A stretch of 64,000 nt of DNA. It comes from Marinibaculum pumilum. Its GTDB lineage: Bacteria > Pseudomonadota > Alphaproteobacteria > Ferrovibrionales > Ferrovibrionaceae. Shown here piece after piece: positions 27,517 through 36,423 of the stretch. A program made the translations under genes and the position numbers. The DNA lies in assembly GCF_042646425.1 (NCBI RefSeq), contig NZ_JBHRTR010000031.1:62001-126000 (forward strand). Reading direction: 5' to 3'. The notes below the pieces were generated by a model. The model was not told where the DNA came from. It ran no database searches and was given only the letters and a program-made list of their open reading frames with translations. Position 1 is the stretch's first letter. Each line of letters opens with the position of its first letter.

Positions 27517-28410
27517 CTATCCCTTGATCACCGCCGCCCGGATCGCCGCGACCTCCGGCTTCGCCCGCTCCACCAGGCCCAGGGTGTCCATGTAGCTGCG
27601 GCTGTCCGTGATCCGGCCCCCGGCATCCAGCAGGTAGCGGTCGATCCGGTCCAGCGGCACGGCTTCGCCCATGAAGCGGCCGGTGCCGTGGAATTCGACG
27701 AACAGGACCCGGCCGTCCCCTGCGGGGGCCGACGCCCAGTCGACGGCCTGCACGGGCCCCGGCGACAGCAGCGCCCGCAGCCAGTCCCGGTAGGCGGGCA
27801 GGGCGCCGCGCGGCAGGGGCGCTGCCAGGCCGGGGCCCAGATGCCGGCCTTCGGGGGCGTAAAGCGCGGCCAGGGCGGCGGGTGCGCCGTTCCAGGCTTG
27901 GGCGAGGCGGTCGACCATGGCCGCATCGTCCGCTGGCGCTGCGGCCGCTCTCACCGGTATGTCGGCGGTGCCGGGAAAGGCGGGCAGGGCGGCGCCGTCC
28001 GGCAGGACTGGCCGGAACAGCTCCACCTGGTCGTAGAAACGCCGGCCGCGATGCACCAGCCCGTCCTTCAGGTGGACCCGGTAGAGCGCGCCCCAGTCCA
28101 GCGCCGCGCCGCCCAGGCTGCCGGTATTGCGCGCTTCGACGAAAACATGGGATCCCCGCACGGCATGCCGCAACGGGCGGATCAGCAGGTCGGGCACCTT
28201 CGCCAGCACCATGGCGATGGCGGCGCCGGTCTGCGCGGCGGGCAGGGGCTCGGCCATGCCGGAATCCTGCAGGCTGCCCTCCGGGTGAAACAGCGGCGCA
28301 TAGCTCTCGGGCGAAGGCGCGGCGAAGAAGTGGAAGAACATCTGCAGCCAGCTCTCGGCCTGGGCTGCGGCCTCGTCTCGCTCGTCTGTCCGGTCGATCT
28401 GCTCGGCCAT
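27517..28410 (-). CDS. Two-domain SnoaL/NTF2-like protein
   Basis: 297 residues that look like two NTF2-fold halves: residues ~10-150 (WLQMFFHFFAAPSPESYAPLF ... VFVEARNTGSLGG ... RRFYDQVELF) and ~165-285 (MVDRLAQAWNGAPAALAALYAP ... VLFVEFHGTGRF ... ITDSRSYMDTLGLV). Each half has the expected helix, 'ALYAPEG' strand and terminal sheet. The start at the complement of 28408-28410 (MAEQIDRT) has an AAGGGGA site. The 25 upstream in-frame codons were discarded. Its role is unknown. Neighbouring catabolic genes suggest isomerase or hydratase activity on a small molecule. Confidence 0.65.
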   Translation of the reverse strand: MAEQIDRTDERDEAAAQAESWLQMFFHFFAAPSPESYAPLFHPEGSLQDSGMAEPLPAAQTGAAIAMVLAKVPDLLIRPLRHAVRGSHVFVEARNTGSLGGAALDWGALYRVHLKDGLVHRGRRFYDQVELFRPVLPDGAALPAFPGTADIPVRAAAAPADDAAMVDRLAQAWNGAPAALAALYAPEGRHLGPGLAAPLPRGALPAYRDWLRALLSPGPVQAVDWASAPAGDGRVLFVEFHGTGRFMGEAVPLDRIDRYLLDAGGRITDSRSYMDTLGLVERAKPEVAAIRAAVIKG

Positions 28411-28480
28411 TGCGGGTCCCCTTGCTGGCGATGCCTGTCCGTGTTGCGGTGACCGCGATATCGCCCGGCCGCCGCTGCAG

Positions 28481-28505
28481 GCCAATTACCGGCCGGGTAA
28501 TCGGC
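28481..28505. other. Hairpin between threonine dehydratase and SnoaL-like genes
   Basis: GCC-A-ATTACC / GGTAAT-C-GGC form a 9-bp stem with one mismatch around GGCCG. It sits just after the dehydratase stop and before the next start on the minus strand, so it could be a weak terminator or an operator. There is no T-run on the minus strand. Confidence 0.35.
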
Positions 28506-28523
28506 AGGCGGCGCGGCCCGCTC

Positions 28524-29543
28524 TCACCAGGGGGCGTTGGCGGTCAGCACCTCGGCGAACAGGGTGGGGTCCACATTGCCGCCGGAGATCACCGCGACGA
28601 CGGTGTCGCCGCTGTCGCGATGCGCGGCGATGGCGGCCGCCACCGCGACCGCGCCGCCTGGCTCCGCCACCAGCTTCCAGGACTCGAAGGCGGTGGCCAT
28701 GGCCTGCGCCACGGCCTCGTCCGTGACCAGGGAGACGCCGGCCAGGAGCCGTCGGTTCAGGGTGAAGGTCAATCTGCCGGGCTGTGGCGACAGCAGCGCG
28801 TCGCAGAAGGAGGGGCCGGCGTCGGGATGGCCGACCGGCTCGCCGGCTTCCATCGACAGGGCGGTATCGTCGAAGGCCGCCGGCTCCACCGCATGGATCG
28901 CCAGCTCCGGCAGCCAGTCGTGCAGCGCCAGGGCGCAGCCGGCAGTGAGCCCGCCGCCGCCGCAGGGGATGTAGACCGCATCGGGCGGGTCTTCTGCCAG
29001 GTCGGCGGCGATCTCCAGCCCCACGGTGCCCTGGCCGGCGATGGTGCCGGGATGATCGTAGGGCGGCACCACGGTCATGCCGCGGTCCTTGGCGATCGCC
29101 ATGCCCAGCGCCTCGCGGTTGCCGGTGGCCCGGTCATATTCGACCACCTCGGCGCCCCAGGCCTCTGTATTGCGGCGCTTGATGCGGGGCGCGTCCGACG
29201 GCATCACGATCACCGCCGGGCAGCCATGTGCCGCCGCGGCCGCCGCGACCGCCTGGGCATGGTTGCCGGAGGACCAGGCCAGCACGCCGCGCGCCCGCAC
29301 CTCCGGGTCCAGCCCGGCGACCACGTTCATCGCGCCGCGCTGCTTGAAGGCGCCGATCGGCTGCAGGCATTCCGCCTTCACCAGCAGGCGGAACCCCAGC
29401 CGGCGGTTCAGAAGCGGGTTCTCCAGGATCGGGGTATGCACCACCAGCCCGGCGATCCGCTCCGCCGCGGTCCGCACATCCTCGATGTTGGGCAGCCGCC
29501 CGCTGTCCTCTTCCTCGGTCGCCGCCGACGGACCGGCGGTCAT
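28524..29543 (-). CDS. Threonine/serine dehydratase (PLP-dependent ammonia-lyase)
   Basis: 339 residues, fold type II PLP enzyme. Lys67 in QPIGAFKQRGA binds PLP, SSGNHAQAVA is the substrate loop, and GGGGLTAG binds the cofactor phosphate. There is no C-terminal ACT regulatory domain, so it resembles catabolic threonine dehydratase or serine racemase/beta-hydroxyaspartate-type dehydratases rather than biosynthetic IlvA. Its start overlaps the end of the preceding hydrolase by 4 bases (ATGA), showing coupled translation. Exact substrate (Thr, Ser or 3-hydroxyaspartate) is open. Confidence 0.9.
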   Translation of the reverse strand: MTAGPSAATEEEDSGRLPNIEDVRTAAERIAGLVVHTPILENPLLNRRLGFRLLVKAECLQPIGAFKQRGAMNVVAGLDPEVRARGVLAWSSGNHAQAVAAAAAAHGCPAVIVMPSDAPRIKRRNTEAWGAEVVEYDRATGNREALGMAIAKDRGMTVVPPYDHPGTIAGQGTVGLEIAADLAEDPPDAVYIPCGGGGLTAGCALALHDWLPELAIHAVEPAAFDDTALSMEAGEPVGHPDAGPSFCDALLSPQPGRLTFTLNRRLLAGVSLVTDEAVAQAMATAFESWKLVAEPGGAVAVAAAIAAHRDSGDTVVAVISGGNVDPTLFAEVLTANAPW

Positions 29544-30445
29544 CCGGCGCTGCCGGATTGGTGGCCGGTGTCGAGGCCGGCGAAGAAGCGGTCGATGGCG
29601 TCCAGCGCCGGCGCCTCGTTCAGGAGCGGGACATGGCCGCGGTTGGCCAGGACCACCGTTTCCAGCGGCAGGCCCTGTTCCTGGCGGCGGGTCTGCATCT
29701 GGGTCAGGGTCTCAGCCGACAGCACGTCGGACAGGGCGCCGCGGATCACCAGAACCGGCACATGGGCCAGGGCGTCGAACAGCGGCCAGAGGTTGGGCGA
29801 GCCGCCCTTCACGCTCTCGCGCACCGCATCGCCCAGCTTCAGATCGTAGTCCAGCTCGACCTGCCCGTCGGGCCGCTGGCGGTAGGTGCCTTCCGCCATC
29901 CACAGCCAGCCGGCATCGTCCAGGTCCGGATAGGCGGCGGTGTAGCTCTCCTTTTGCAGCGCGGCACCGGCGGCAAGATCGGAGAGCACGACCGGCTTGC
30001 CGACATAGTCGGCGATGCGGCCGGCGCCGCTGGCCGCGATCTCCGGCCCGATATCGTTCAGCACCACCCCGGCCAGGCTGGCCGGCTGGGCGGCGCCCAG
30101 GCCCATCGCGACCAGGCCGCCCAGCGAGGTGCCGACCACGCCGACCCTGTGCAGGCCGGCCACGGCCAGCAACTGCAGCACGTCGGCGACATAGGCCTGC
30201 GGGGTGTAGTTGCGCCAGTTCGGGTCGTAACCGCTCTGCCCGCGGCCGCGATAGTCCATCGCCAGCACGCGCCGGCCGTTTGCCGCCAGGTGCGGCGCCA
30301 GGTCCCGGAAATCCTTGCTGTTGCGGGTCAGGCCGGAGAGGCAGAGCGCCGGCACATGGGCACTGTCCGGATCGCCATAGTCGCGGACGAAGATCTCGAC
30401 ATCGTCCTGAGCGCGGAAGCGCAGCTCGCGGAAATCCTCACTCAT
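29540..30445 (-). CDS. Alpha/beta fold hydrolase
   Basis: 301 residues. The oxyanion region is LCLSGLTRNSKDF; DYRGRGQSGY follows; the nucleophile elbow is GTSLGG; the acid likely follows VPVLVIRGALSDVLS; and the His lies in NRGHVPLLNEA. Most likely an esterase or C-C hydrolase of the alpha/beta family with no clear closest specificity. It is in the middle of a three-gene operon, 7 bases after the dehalogenase and overlapping the dehydratase by 4, so it probably works on the same small-molecule pathway. Confidence 0.88.
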   Translation of the reverse strand: MSEDFRELRFRAQDDVEIFVRDYGDPDSAHVPALCLSGLTRNSKDFRDLAPHLAANGRRVLAMDYRGRGQSGYDPNWRNYTPQAYVADVLQLLAVAGLHRVGVVGTSLGGLVAMGLGAAQPASLAGVVLNDIGPEIAASGAGRIADYVGKPVVLSDLAAGAALQKESYTAAYPDLDDAGWLWMAEGTYRQRPDGQVELDYDLKLGDAVRESVKGGSPNLWPLFDALAHVPVLVIRGALSDVLSAETLTQMQTRRQEQGLPLETVVLANRGHVPLLNEAPALDAIDRFFAGLDTGHQSGSAG

Positions 30446-30452
30446 CTTTCGT

Positions 30453-31184
30453 TCATCCTTCGGCCCCGACCACCTGCGGCAGGGGCGACAATGTCTGCAG
30501 GGTCACGTCCGGCCGGCCGGGCAGCCGCTCCCGGGCCTGGCCGAAGCGGTTGATCCAGACCACCTGGAAGCCGAAATGGCTCGCCGCATGGGCATCCCAG
30601 GCGTTGGATGACTGGAAGGAGATCTCCCCCGGCGCCACCTGCAGCCGGTCGCAGGCGAGCTGGTAGACGCGCGGGTCCGGCTTGAAGGTCTTCAGCTCGT
30701 CCACCGACAGGACGGCGTCCAGCCGGTCGCGGATGCCGGCATTGTCCACCGCCGCGTCCAGCATGTCGGGGGAGCCGTTGGACAGGATCGCGGTGCGCAT
30801 CCCGGCCCGCTTCAGCCGGTCCAGCACGTCGGGCACTTCGGGATACGCGCTGAGCCGGAAATAGAGGTGCATCAGTTCGTCGCGCAGCGCCTGGTCCGAA
30901 ATCCCGTGGCTGTCCATGGCATAGTCCAGCGCCTCGCCCGTGACCTGGGAGAAGGGCGCATAGGCCCCCTGCAGGCCGCGCAGCCAGGAATAGGTCAGCT
31001 GCTTCACCCGCCAGGTCTCCGCCAGCGCCTTCCAGCCGTCGCCCAGGATATCGGCGCGGGCCTCCGCCGCAGCCGCCACGTCGAACAGGGTGCCATAGGC
31101 GTCGAAGACGCATGCCTTGATCCCCGTCAGCCGGCCGGCGGCCCCGCCGCCATCCGTCTCCCCTGACGCTGCACCGCTGGCCAT
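30453..31184 (-). CDS. Haloacid dehalogenase, type II
   Basis: 243 residues of the L-2-haloacid dehalogenase family. The nucleophile is Asp28 in CVFDAYGTLFD. WRVKQLTYSWLR is the type II substrate pocket, ILSNGSPDM the Ser motif, LKTFKPDPRVYQL the Lys motif, and FQSSNAWDAHAAS the acid motif; the last is usually SSNAWDAxGA. First gene of a minus-strand operon with the alpha/beta hydrolase and the dehydratase. The N-terminal ~18 residues are low-complexity. It may detoxify 2-haloacids, but many family members act on other substrates. Confidence 0.9.
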   Translation of the reverse strand: MASGAASGETDGGGAAGRLTGIKACVFDAYGTLFDVAAAAEARADILGDGWKALAETWRVKQLTYSWLRGLQGAYAPFSQVTGEALDYAMDSHGISDQALRDELMHLYFRLSAYPEVPDVLDRLKRAGMRTAILSNGSPDMLDAAVDNAGIRDRLDAVLSVDELKTFKPDPRVYQLACDRLQVAPGEISFQSSNAWDAHAASHFGFQVVWINRFGQARERLPGRPDVTLQTLSPLPQVVGAEG

Positions 31185-31239
31185 GGCCGCTCCTCCCTCG
31201 CGCTGTCGGATGCCGGCAAGCCTGCCGGGCGCGGGCAGA

Positions 31240-33396
31240 CTAGCGGACCCGCAGATCGTCGGCCAACTGCAGGCGCGCCTCGCCCATCAGGGTGCGATAG
31301 ACCTGCAGCCCCTCCAGGACCCGCTGGACATAGTTGCGCGTTTCCGAGAAGGGGATCTTCTCCACCCAGTCGATCACGTCGATCTCCTGGCTGCGCGGAT
31401 CGCCATATTCCGCAATCCACTGCTGCACCCGGCCGGAGCCCGCATTGTAGGCGGCGATCGCCAGCACGTAATGGTCGTTCCAGCGGCGCAGCAGGTCCTT
31501 CATGTGGAAGGCGCCCAGCTGCGCGTTGTAGGCGCGGTCCCGGGTCAGCCGGCCGGTGTCGTAAGCCAGCTGCATGGCGCGTGCCACCTCCTTCGCGGTC
31601 GCCGGCATCAGCTGCATTATGCCGCGTGCCCCGGCATGGGAAACCGCGTCGGTGCGGAACTCGCTTTCCTGCCGGCTGATCGCATGGACCAGGGCCGGCT
31701 CCACGCCCCGCGAGGCGGAAACCAGGTCCTGCAGCACCGGATAGCCGCCGGTGACCTCGATATAGCCGTTCTGGCTGGCGGCCTTTGCCGCCCGCACCGA
31801 CAGCTCGCTGCGACCGATCATCTCCGACAGGTGGACGACGAGGTTGTACTGCAGCGCGGTCTGCGCATCCTCCATCAGGCTGAGGACGAAGGGGCGGGCG
31901 CGCCAGTCCTGGTCCACATTGGACAGGGCCAGCACCACCTGCACCCGCCGGTCGCTGAAAAAGGCGCGCTCCTGCTCCGGCGAGATCCGCTGCGTGGCGG
32001 GGAGCTGCATCGGCCCGGCCTCGCCCAGGGCGATGCGGGCAAGCTGGCCGTAATAGGTGGTGGGATGCAGCGCGGCCTCGGCATACCACTGCCGGGCCCG
32101 CACATCCTCCCCCAGGGCCGCCGCGGCACGGGCCACCCAATAGGCGCCGCGCGCCTTGGAGATCGGGTAGTTCACTTTCTGGAACATCGGCAGGAAGTGG
32201 TTCACCGCCTTGGCCGGGTCCTTCAGGAAACGCAGCGCGATCCAGCCGGCCAGCCACTGCGCCTCGGCATAGCTGGCGCCGTCGGTCTGGCCATGCCGGG
32301 CCGCCAGGTCGTAGGCGGCCTTCGGGTCGCCGCGGTCCAGCGCGTCCCGCACCTCGGCCTCCCGCAGGCGCCACCAGCGGTTCTCCTGGCCCAGCTCGTC
32401 CGGCGGGCTCTCCAGGATCTCCCGCACGCCGTCCTCGTGGCCGTGCCGGCGCCGCCAGCGCAGGCGCTCATAGGTCAGGCCCGGATCCTTGCGCAGCAGC
32501 GGTGGCACCTGCGCGATCAGTTCGTTGACATTGCCGGCGTCGCGATAGAGCGCCATCCGCGCCTTCGCCAGGGCCTGGTAGCCGGGGTTCACGTAGCGCA
32601 TCGTGCGGGTCGCCGCCGCGCTGTCGCGGTCCCAGAGCTGCCGGTCCAGCCGGGCGACATGATCGCCCTCGCGCAGGCGGCTGCCATGCACCTGCAGGAT
32701 GCGCTGTTCGTCCTTGGCGTCGAACTCGCCCTCGCGCCAGCCGCGCCGCACCCACAGGGTGCCGTCATTGGTGCGGCCGGCGTCGATCAGGGCGGCACCG
32801 TAGTGGATCATGCCGATGCCGCTGACCGGCGGGTGCCGGTCAAACCAGGCGATCATCTGGCGCGGGTCGGTGCTGCCGTCGATCGCCTGCTCGGCGCGGG
32901 TGCGCAGGGTGATCTGCCAGGGCCATTCGGGATGAGCGTCGACGAAGGCGGCGATCTGCCCGAAGGTGGCGCCCGAATTCTCGCGGGTGAAGCGGTACCA
33001 GGTGACATAGTCGACCAGCGCCGCGCTGCCGGAGCGTTTGGCGGCCGCCAGGGCCTCCGCCCAGCGCCGCGCATCCACGGCGGCGAAGGCGGCGCGCGCT
33101 TCCAGCGGGTTCGGCCGGTCGCCGCTGATCCGGTTGCCGGCCGCCGTGTATTGCGCCGTGCGTGCGCGCAACGGCGCATCGGCGGGCCGCGGCCGCGGCG
33201 TCGGGGCGGTGGTCACCGGGACCGCCGCGCCAGGCATCTGGCCGTCCGCCAGCACGCCGGGGGCGGGCTGCGGAACGGCGGCCTGCGCCGGGCCGCCGAG
33301 AGCCGCCGGCAGGCCGGCTGCGAGCGCCAGGGCCAGCAGGCAGAGACGGCGGGCGGCTGCGGACAGGGAGGGAGCGGTCAGGTACGGGAACGTCAT
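31240..33396 (-). CDS. Soluble lytic murein transglycosylase
   Basis: 718 residues. A signal peptide (hydrophobic LCLLALALAAGLPAALG) exports it to the periplasm. A long alpha-helical superhelix (about 90-540) with Slt70-like repeats precedes the SLT domain: RQESEF with catalytic Glu near residue 577, GARGIMQLMPATA, and AIAAYNAGSGRVQQWI. It cleaves peptidoglycan between MurNAc and GlcNAc with 1,6-anhydro formation. The start at the complement of 33394-33396 was chosen because it puts the signal peptide at the N-terminus; codons up to 33537 are in frame but unsupported. Divergent from dapA. Confidence 0.9.
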   Translation of the reverse strand: MTFPYLTAPSLSAAARRLCLLALALAAGLPAALGGPAQAAVPQPAPGVLADGQMPGAAVPVTTAPTPRPRPADAPLRARTAQYTAAGNRISGDRPNPLEARAAFAAVDARRWAEALAAAKRSGSAALVDYVTWYRFTRENSGATFGQIAAFVDAHPEWPWQITLRTRAEQAIDGSTDPRQMIAWFDRHPPVSGIGMIHYGAALIDAGRTNDGTLWVRRGWREGEFDAKDEQRILQVHGSRLREGDHVARLDRQLWDRDSAAATRTMRYVNPGYQALAKARMALYRDAGNVNELIAQVPPLLRKDPGLTYERLRWRRRHGHEDGVREILESPPDELGQENRWWRLREAEVRDALDRGDPKAAYDLAARHGQTDGASYAEAQWLAGWIALRFLKDPAKAVNHFLPMFQKVNYPISKARGAYWVARAAAALGEDVRARQWYAEAALHPTTYYGQLARIALGEAGPMQLPATQRISPEQERAFFSDRRVQVVLALSNVDQDWRARPFVLSLMEDAQTALQYNLVVHLSEMIGRSELSVRAAKAASQNGYIEVTGGYPVLQDLVSASRGVEPALVHAISRQESEFRTDAVSHAGARGIMQLMPATAKEVARAMQLAYDTGRLTRDRAYNAQLGAFHMKDLLRRWNDHYVLAIAAYNAGSGRVQQWIAEYGDPRSQEIDVIDWVEKIPFSETRNYVQRVLEGLQVYRTLMGEARLQLADDLRVR

Positions 33397-33650
33397 GTTC
33401 TCGGTCACCGAAGGGTTCAGGGGGACGGGCATCTGCCGGTCGGGGGCCATGGGCAATCCCGCGGCTTTCCGGAAGGGCGGATCCGGGCCGCCGGTTTGGG
33501 ATCGCCGTGCCGCGGCGCGCCAGACGCTTTCATCCATGGCCTTTGGCTGCCATATGAAAGCCGGCGTCGCTGCGTGTCATCGCCATCATACATGATCCGC
33601 AACGGCGCCGCGCTCCGTCGCCGTGCGGGCACCGCTTGATGGCGGTCAAC

Positions 33651-33679
33651 TTGCTGCGACGGCGGAGCGGGACTAGTCT
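33651..33679 (+). promoter_or_regulatory. Putative sigma-70 type promoter of dapA
   Basis: TTGCTG at 33651-33656 and TAGTCT at 33674-33679 are 17 bases apart, about 57 bases before the dapA start. The -35 fits the alphaproteobacterial consensus moderately and the -10 weakly. Prediction only. Confidence 0.4.
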
Positions 33680-33735
33680 CCCAGGATGCGACAAGCAGGC
33701 GCACAAGCCTGCAGGAACAGAACCGGATACCGGCT

Positions 33736-34644
33736 ATGGCCACAGAATCATTGACCTTTCGGGGATCCATCACCGCCTTGATCACGCCGTTTCGCGACGG
33801 CAAGGTCGATTCGAAGGCCTTCCAGTCCTTCGTGGAATGGCAGATCGCGCAGGGCAGTCACGGACTGGTCCCCTGCGGCACGACCGGCGAATCGGCGACC
33901 CTGTCCCATGCCGAGCATCGCCATGTGGTCGAACTCTGCATCGAGGCCGCGGCCGGCCGGGTGCCGGTGATCGCCGGCGCCGGATCGAACAGCACGGTCG
34001 AGGCGGTGGACCTGGCGAAGCATGCGCAGGGTGCCGGCGCGGACGCCGTGCTGGTGGTGACACCCTACTACAACAAGCCGAACCAGGCCGGCCTCTATGC
34101 CCATTTCAAGGCCATCAACGACGCGATCGACCTGCCGATCTTCATCTACAACATCCCCGGCCGCAGCGTGATCGACATGTCGGTGGAGACCATGGCCCGG
34201 CTGGCGCAGCTGCCGAATATCCGCGGCGTGAAGGATGCCACGGCGGATCTGGCGCGCACCTCCAAGCAGCGCCTGGCCTGCGGGCCCGACTTCGTTCAGC
34301 TGTCGGGCGAGGACGGCACGGCGCTGGGCTTCAACGCGCATGGCGGGGTCGGCTGCATCTCGGTCACGGCCAATGTCGCCCCGGCGCTCTGCTCCGCCTT
34401 CCAGGAGGCGACCCTGGCCGGCGACTATAAGACGGCGCTTGCCCTGCAGGACCGCCTGATGCCGCTGCACACGGCTTTGTTCGTGGAGCCCAATCCGGCG
34501 CCCGCGAAGTACGCCGCCGCCCGGCTGGGCCTGTGCGCCCCCGACCTGCGCCTGCCGATGGTGCCGGTCAGTGCGGAGACCGCGGCGCGGCTCGACGCGG
34601 CGCTGGAAGCCGCCGGCCTGCTGTCGGCGGAGGCGGCGCAGTAG
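33736..34644 (+). CDS. dapA: 4-hydroxy-tetrahydrodipicolinate synthase
   Basis: 302 residues, first committed enzyme of lysine/diaminopimelate synthesis, condensing pyruvate with aspartate semialdehyde. N-terminus GSITALITPFRDG; VPCGTTGESATLS is the DHDPS signature; VVTPYYNKPNQAGLYAHF holds the catalytic Tyr; and Lys166 in IRGVKDATADL forms the Schiff base. The family length (~290-300) matches. ATG 33736 has a modest ribosome site. The gene immediately downstream is smpB. Confidence 0.95.
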   Translation: MATESLTFRGSITALITPFRDGKVDSKAFQSFVEWQIAQGSHGLVPCGTTGESATLSHAEHRHVVELCIEAAAGRVPVIAGAGSNSTVEAVDLAKHAQGAGADAVLVVTPYYNKPNQAGLYAHFKAINDAIDLPIFIYNIPGRSVIDMSVETMARLAQLPNIRGVKDATADLARTSKQRLACGPDFVQLSGEDGTALGFNAHGGVGCISVTANVAPALCSAFQEATLAGDYKTALALQDRLMPLHTALFVEPNPAPAKYAAARLGLCAPDLRLPMVPVSAETAARLDAALEAAGLLSAEAAQ

Positions 34645-34711
34645 CTTGCCGCCTGACTTCAGGACCGCGTTGCAAGTCACTGTTTTCAAATCGAGTTTGT
34701 AAGGCACCCGC

Positions 34712-35170
34712 ATGGCGGAACCCCGGCTCGTGGCGGAGAACCGCAAGGCCCGCCACGACTATTTCATCGACGAGACCTTCGAGGCGGGCCTGGTGCTGAC
34801 CGGGACCGAGGTGAAGGCGCTGCGCGAGGGCCGCGCCAATATCGCGGAATCCTATGCCTCCGCCGAGGGCGACGAGTTCTGGCTGATCAATGCCCATTTC
34901 CCGGAATACCGGCAGGGCAACCGCTTCAACCATGAGCCCCGGCGCCGCCGGAAGCTGCTCTTGCACCGCAAGGAGATCAACAGGCTGACCGGCGCGATCC
35001 AGCAGGGCGGCATGACCGTCGTGCCGCTGCGGCTGTTCTTCAACAATCGCGGCATCGCGAAGCTGCAGCTGGGCCTGGCGCGCGGCAAGAAGCTGCACGA
35101 CAAGCGCGCGACCGAGCGGGAGCGCGACTGGCAGCGGCAGAAGGCCCGCCTGCTGCGGGAGCACAGCTAG
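34712..35170 (+). CDS. smpB: SsrA-binding protein SmpB
   Basis: 152 residues. It binds tmRNA and delivers it to stalled ribosomes (trans-translation). VAENRKARHDYFIDETFEAGL, TGTEVKALREGRANIAESYA and the basic C-terminal tail KKLHDKRATERERDWQRQK are diagnostic. It follows dapA by 67 bases. Ends 6 bases from the convergent thioesterase stop. Confidence 0.96.
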   Translation: MAEPRLVAENRKARHDYFIDETFEAGLVLTGTEVKALREGRANIAESYASAEGDEFWLINAHFPEYRQGNRFNHEPRRRRKLLLHRKEINRLTGAIQQGGMTVVPLRLFFNNRGIAKLQLGLARGKKLHDKRATERERDWQRQKARLLREHS

Positions 35171-35176
35171 CCGGGT

Positions 35177-35650
35177 TCACGATCGGCTTCGCTGCTCCAG
35201 GGCGAAGCCGCGGCAGGTCGCCATTGCCACCGCCACCAGTCGGTGCGTCGTCGGGTCCCCGACCGGCCCGTCTTCCGCCTGGGCATAGACCCGGGCCTCC
35301 CCCAGGGACAGCCCCCTGCCGCTGCGGATCGACCGACCGACCGCCAGCAGCCGCACGCCGCAGGCGGGTTCCAGGTTGTGCACCTCGATGCCGGTGGTGG
35401 AGGCGGCCCAGCCGGCCGGCATGACGGTATTGGCAGCACTGACCGCGGCATAGTCGGCCAGGGTGCCGACGATGCCGCCCTGGACGTTGCGGCCGTCGAA
35501 GGTGATTTCCGGGCGGATCGCCATCTCAAGCAGCGACACCCCTTCGCCCAGACCCAGCACCTTCAGGGCCAGCAGGCGGGTCGCGGGCATCCGTTCGATG
35601 GCCAGGCGGATCTCGGGGCGGTGATCGTCGATCAGGTCGATGGCTTGCAT
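35177..35650 (-). CDS. PaaI-type hotdog thioesterase
   Basis: 157 residues with the hotdog fold. The active-site segment TFDGRNVQGGIVGTLADYAAV corresponds to the PaaI family's N-x-x-G-x-x-H-G-G region, here NVQGGIVG without the usual His. The rest, LEPACGVRLLAVGRSIRSGRGLSLGEARVY, is standard. Probably an acyl-CoA thioesterase. The start is divergent from the TetR gene, with a palindrome between them, so it is likely that regulator's target. Confidence 0.8.
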   Translation of the reverse strand: MQAIDLIDDHRPEIRLAIERMPATRLLALKVLGLGEGVSLLEMAIRPEITFDGRNVQGGIVGTLADYAAVSAANTVMPAGWAASTTGIEVHNLEPACGVRLLAVGRSIRSGRGLSLGEARVYAQAEDGPVGDPTTHRLVAVAMATCRGFALEQRSRS

Positions 35651-35683
35651 GGCAGTTCCCGGAAGGGGGTGAGGGTGGATTAA

Positions 35684-35701
35684 AGATAACGATCATTATC
35701 T
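35684..35701. promoter_or_regulatory. Palindromic operator between thioesterase and TetR genes
   Basis: AGATAACGATCATTATCT is an 18-bp palindrome with only one mismatched pair, AT-rich in a GC-rich setting, midway in the 125-base divergent gap. It fits a TetR-family site controlling both genes. Confidence 0.65.
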
Positions 35702-35775
35702 ATACGCCGCAACGGCTATCGTCGTCCAGGTTCCGAGGGGGACTGGCGGATCCCGGCGGTGGAACGAGGAAGCTC

Positions 35776-36405
35776 ATGCGTTATTCCCGAGAGCATAGTG
35801 AAGCCACGCGGAAGCGGATCCTGGGCGCGGCCGCCCGGCTGTACCGGGAGGGCGGCCTGGCGGGCACCGGGGTCGATGCGGTCGCGCAGGCGGCCGGCGT
35901 GACCTCCGGCGCGATCTATCGCGCCTTCGGCTCGAAGGAGAAGCTGTTCGAGGCCGTGGTGCAGGACGGGGTCGAGCGGCTCTCTGCCGGCATCGTGCAG
36001 CTCCGCCGGGCGCAGCCGGACGGCTGGCCGGCGGCCCTTGCCGGCTGGTATCTGGGCCCGCAGCATGTCGGATCGCCTGGGCAGGGCTGTCTGCTGCCGA
36101 CCCTGACCCCGGATGTCGCGCGGGGCGGCGAGGCCGCGCGGATCCTGTTCCAGGAGGGCGCGCGGCGGGCGGCCGCGGCCGCGGACAGCGCCGGCCCTGC
36201 CGACGGCAGCGATGCGGGCGCGGCGGGCGGCAAGGCACCGGCGTCGGGCTGGGCGACCCTGTCGCTCCTGGCGGGGGCGGTGCTGCTGGCCAGGGCGGCC
36301 GGTCCGGGCCCTGTCCAGGACGAGATCCTGAGCTCGGCAGCTGCCGCGATGGAAGGCATGGCGCAGGAAGGGACAGGCGGCAGGGAGCGCCAGGGCGGCG
36401 GCTGA
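35776..36405 (+). CDS. TetR-family transcriptional regulator
   Basis: 209 residues. N-terminal HTH 10-57: RKRILGAAARLYREGGLAGT, GVDAVAQAAGVTSGAIYRAFGSKEKLFEAV. The C-terminal ligand domain is unusual: between about residues 130 and 155 it has an Ala/Gly/Asp-rich low-complexity stretch (AAAADSAGPADGSDAGAAGG) and its tail is Gly-rich. It likely represses the divergent thioesterase and itself through 35684-35701. Ligand unknown. Confidence 0.88.
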   Translation: MRYSREHSEATRKRILGAAARLYREGGLAGTGVDAVAQAAGVTSGAIYRAFGSKEKLFEAVVQDGVERLSAGIVQLRRAQPDGWPAALAGWYLGPQHVGSPGQGCLLPTLTPDVARGGEAARILFQEGARRAAAAADSAGPADGSDAGAAGGKAPASGWATLSLLAGAVLLARAAGPGPVQDEILSSAAAAMEGMAQEGTGGRERQGGG

Positions 36406-36423
36406 GCGCCCGCCCGTGCCGCG

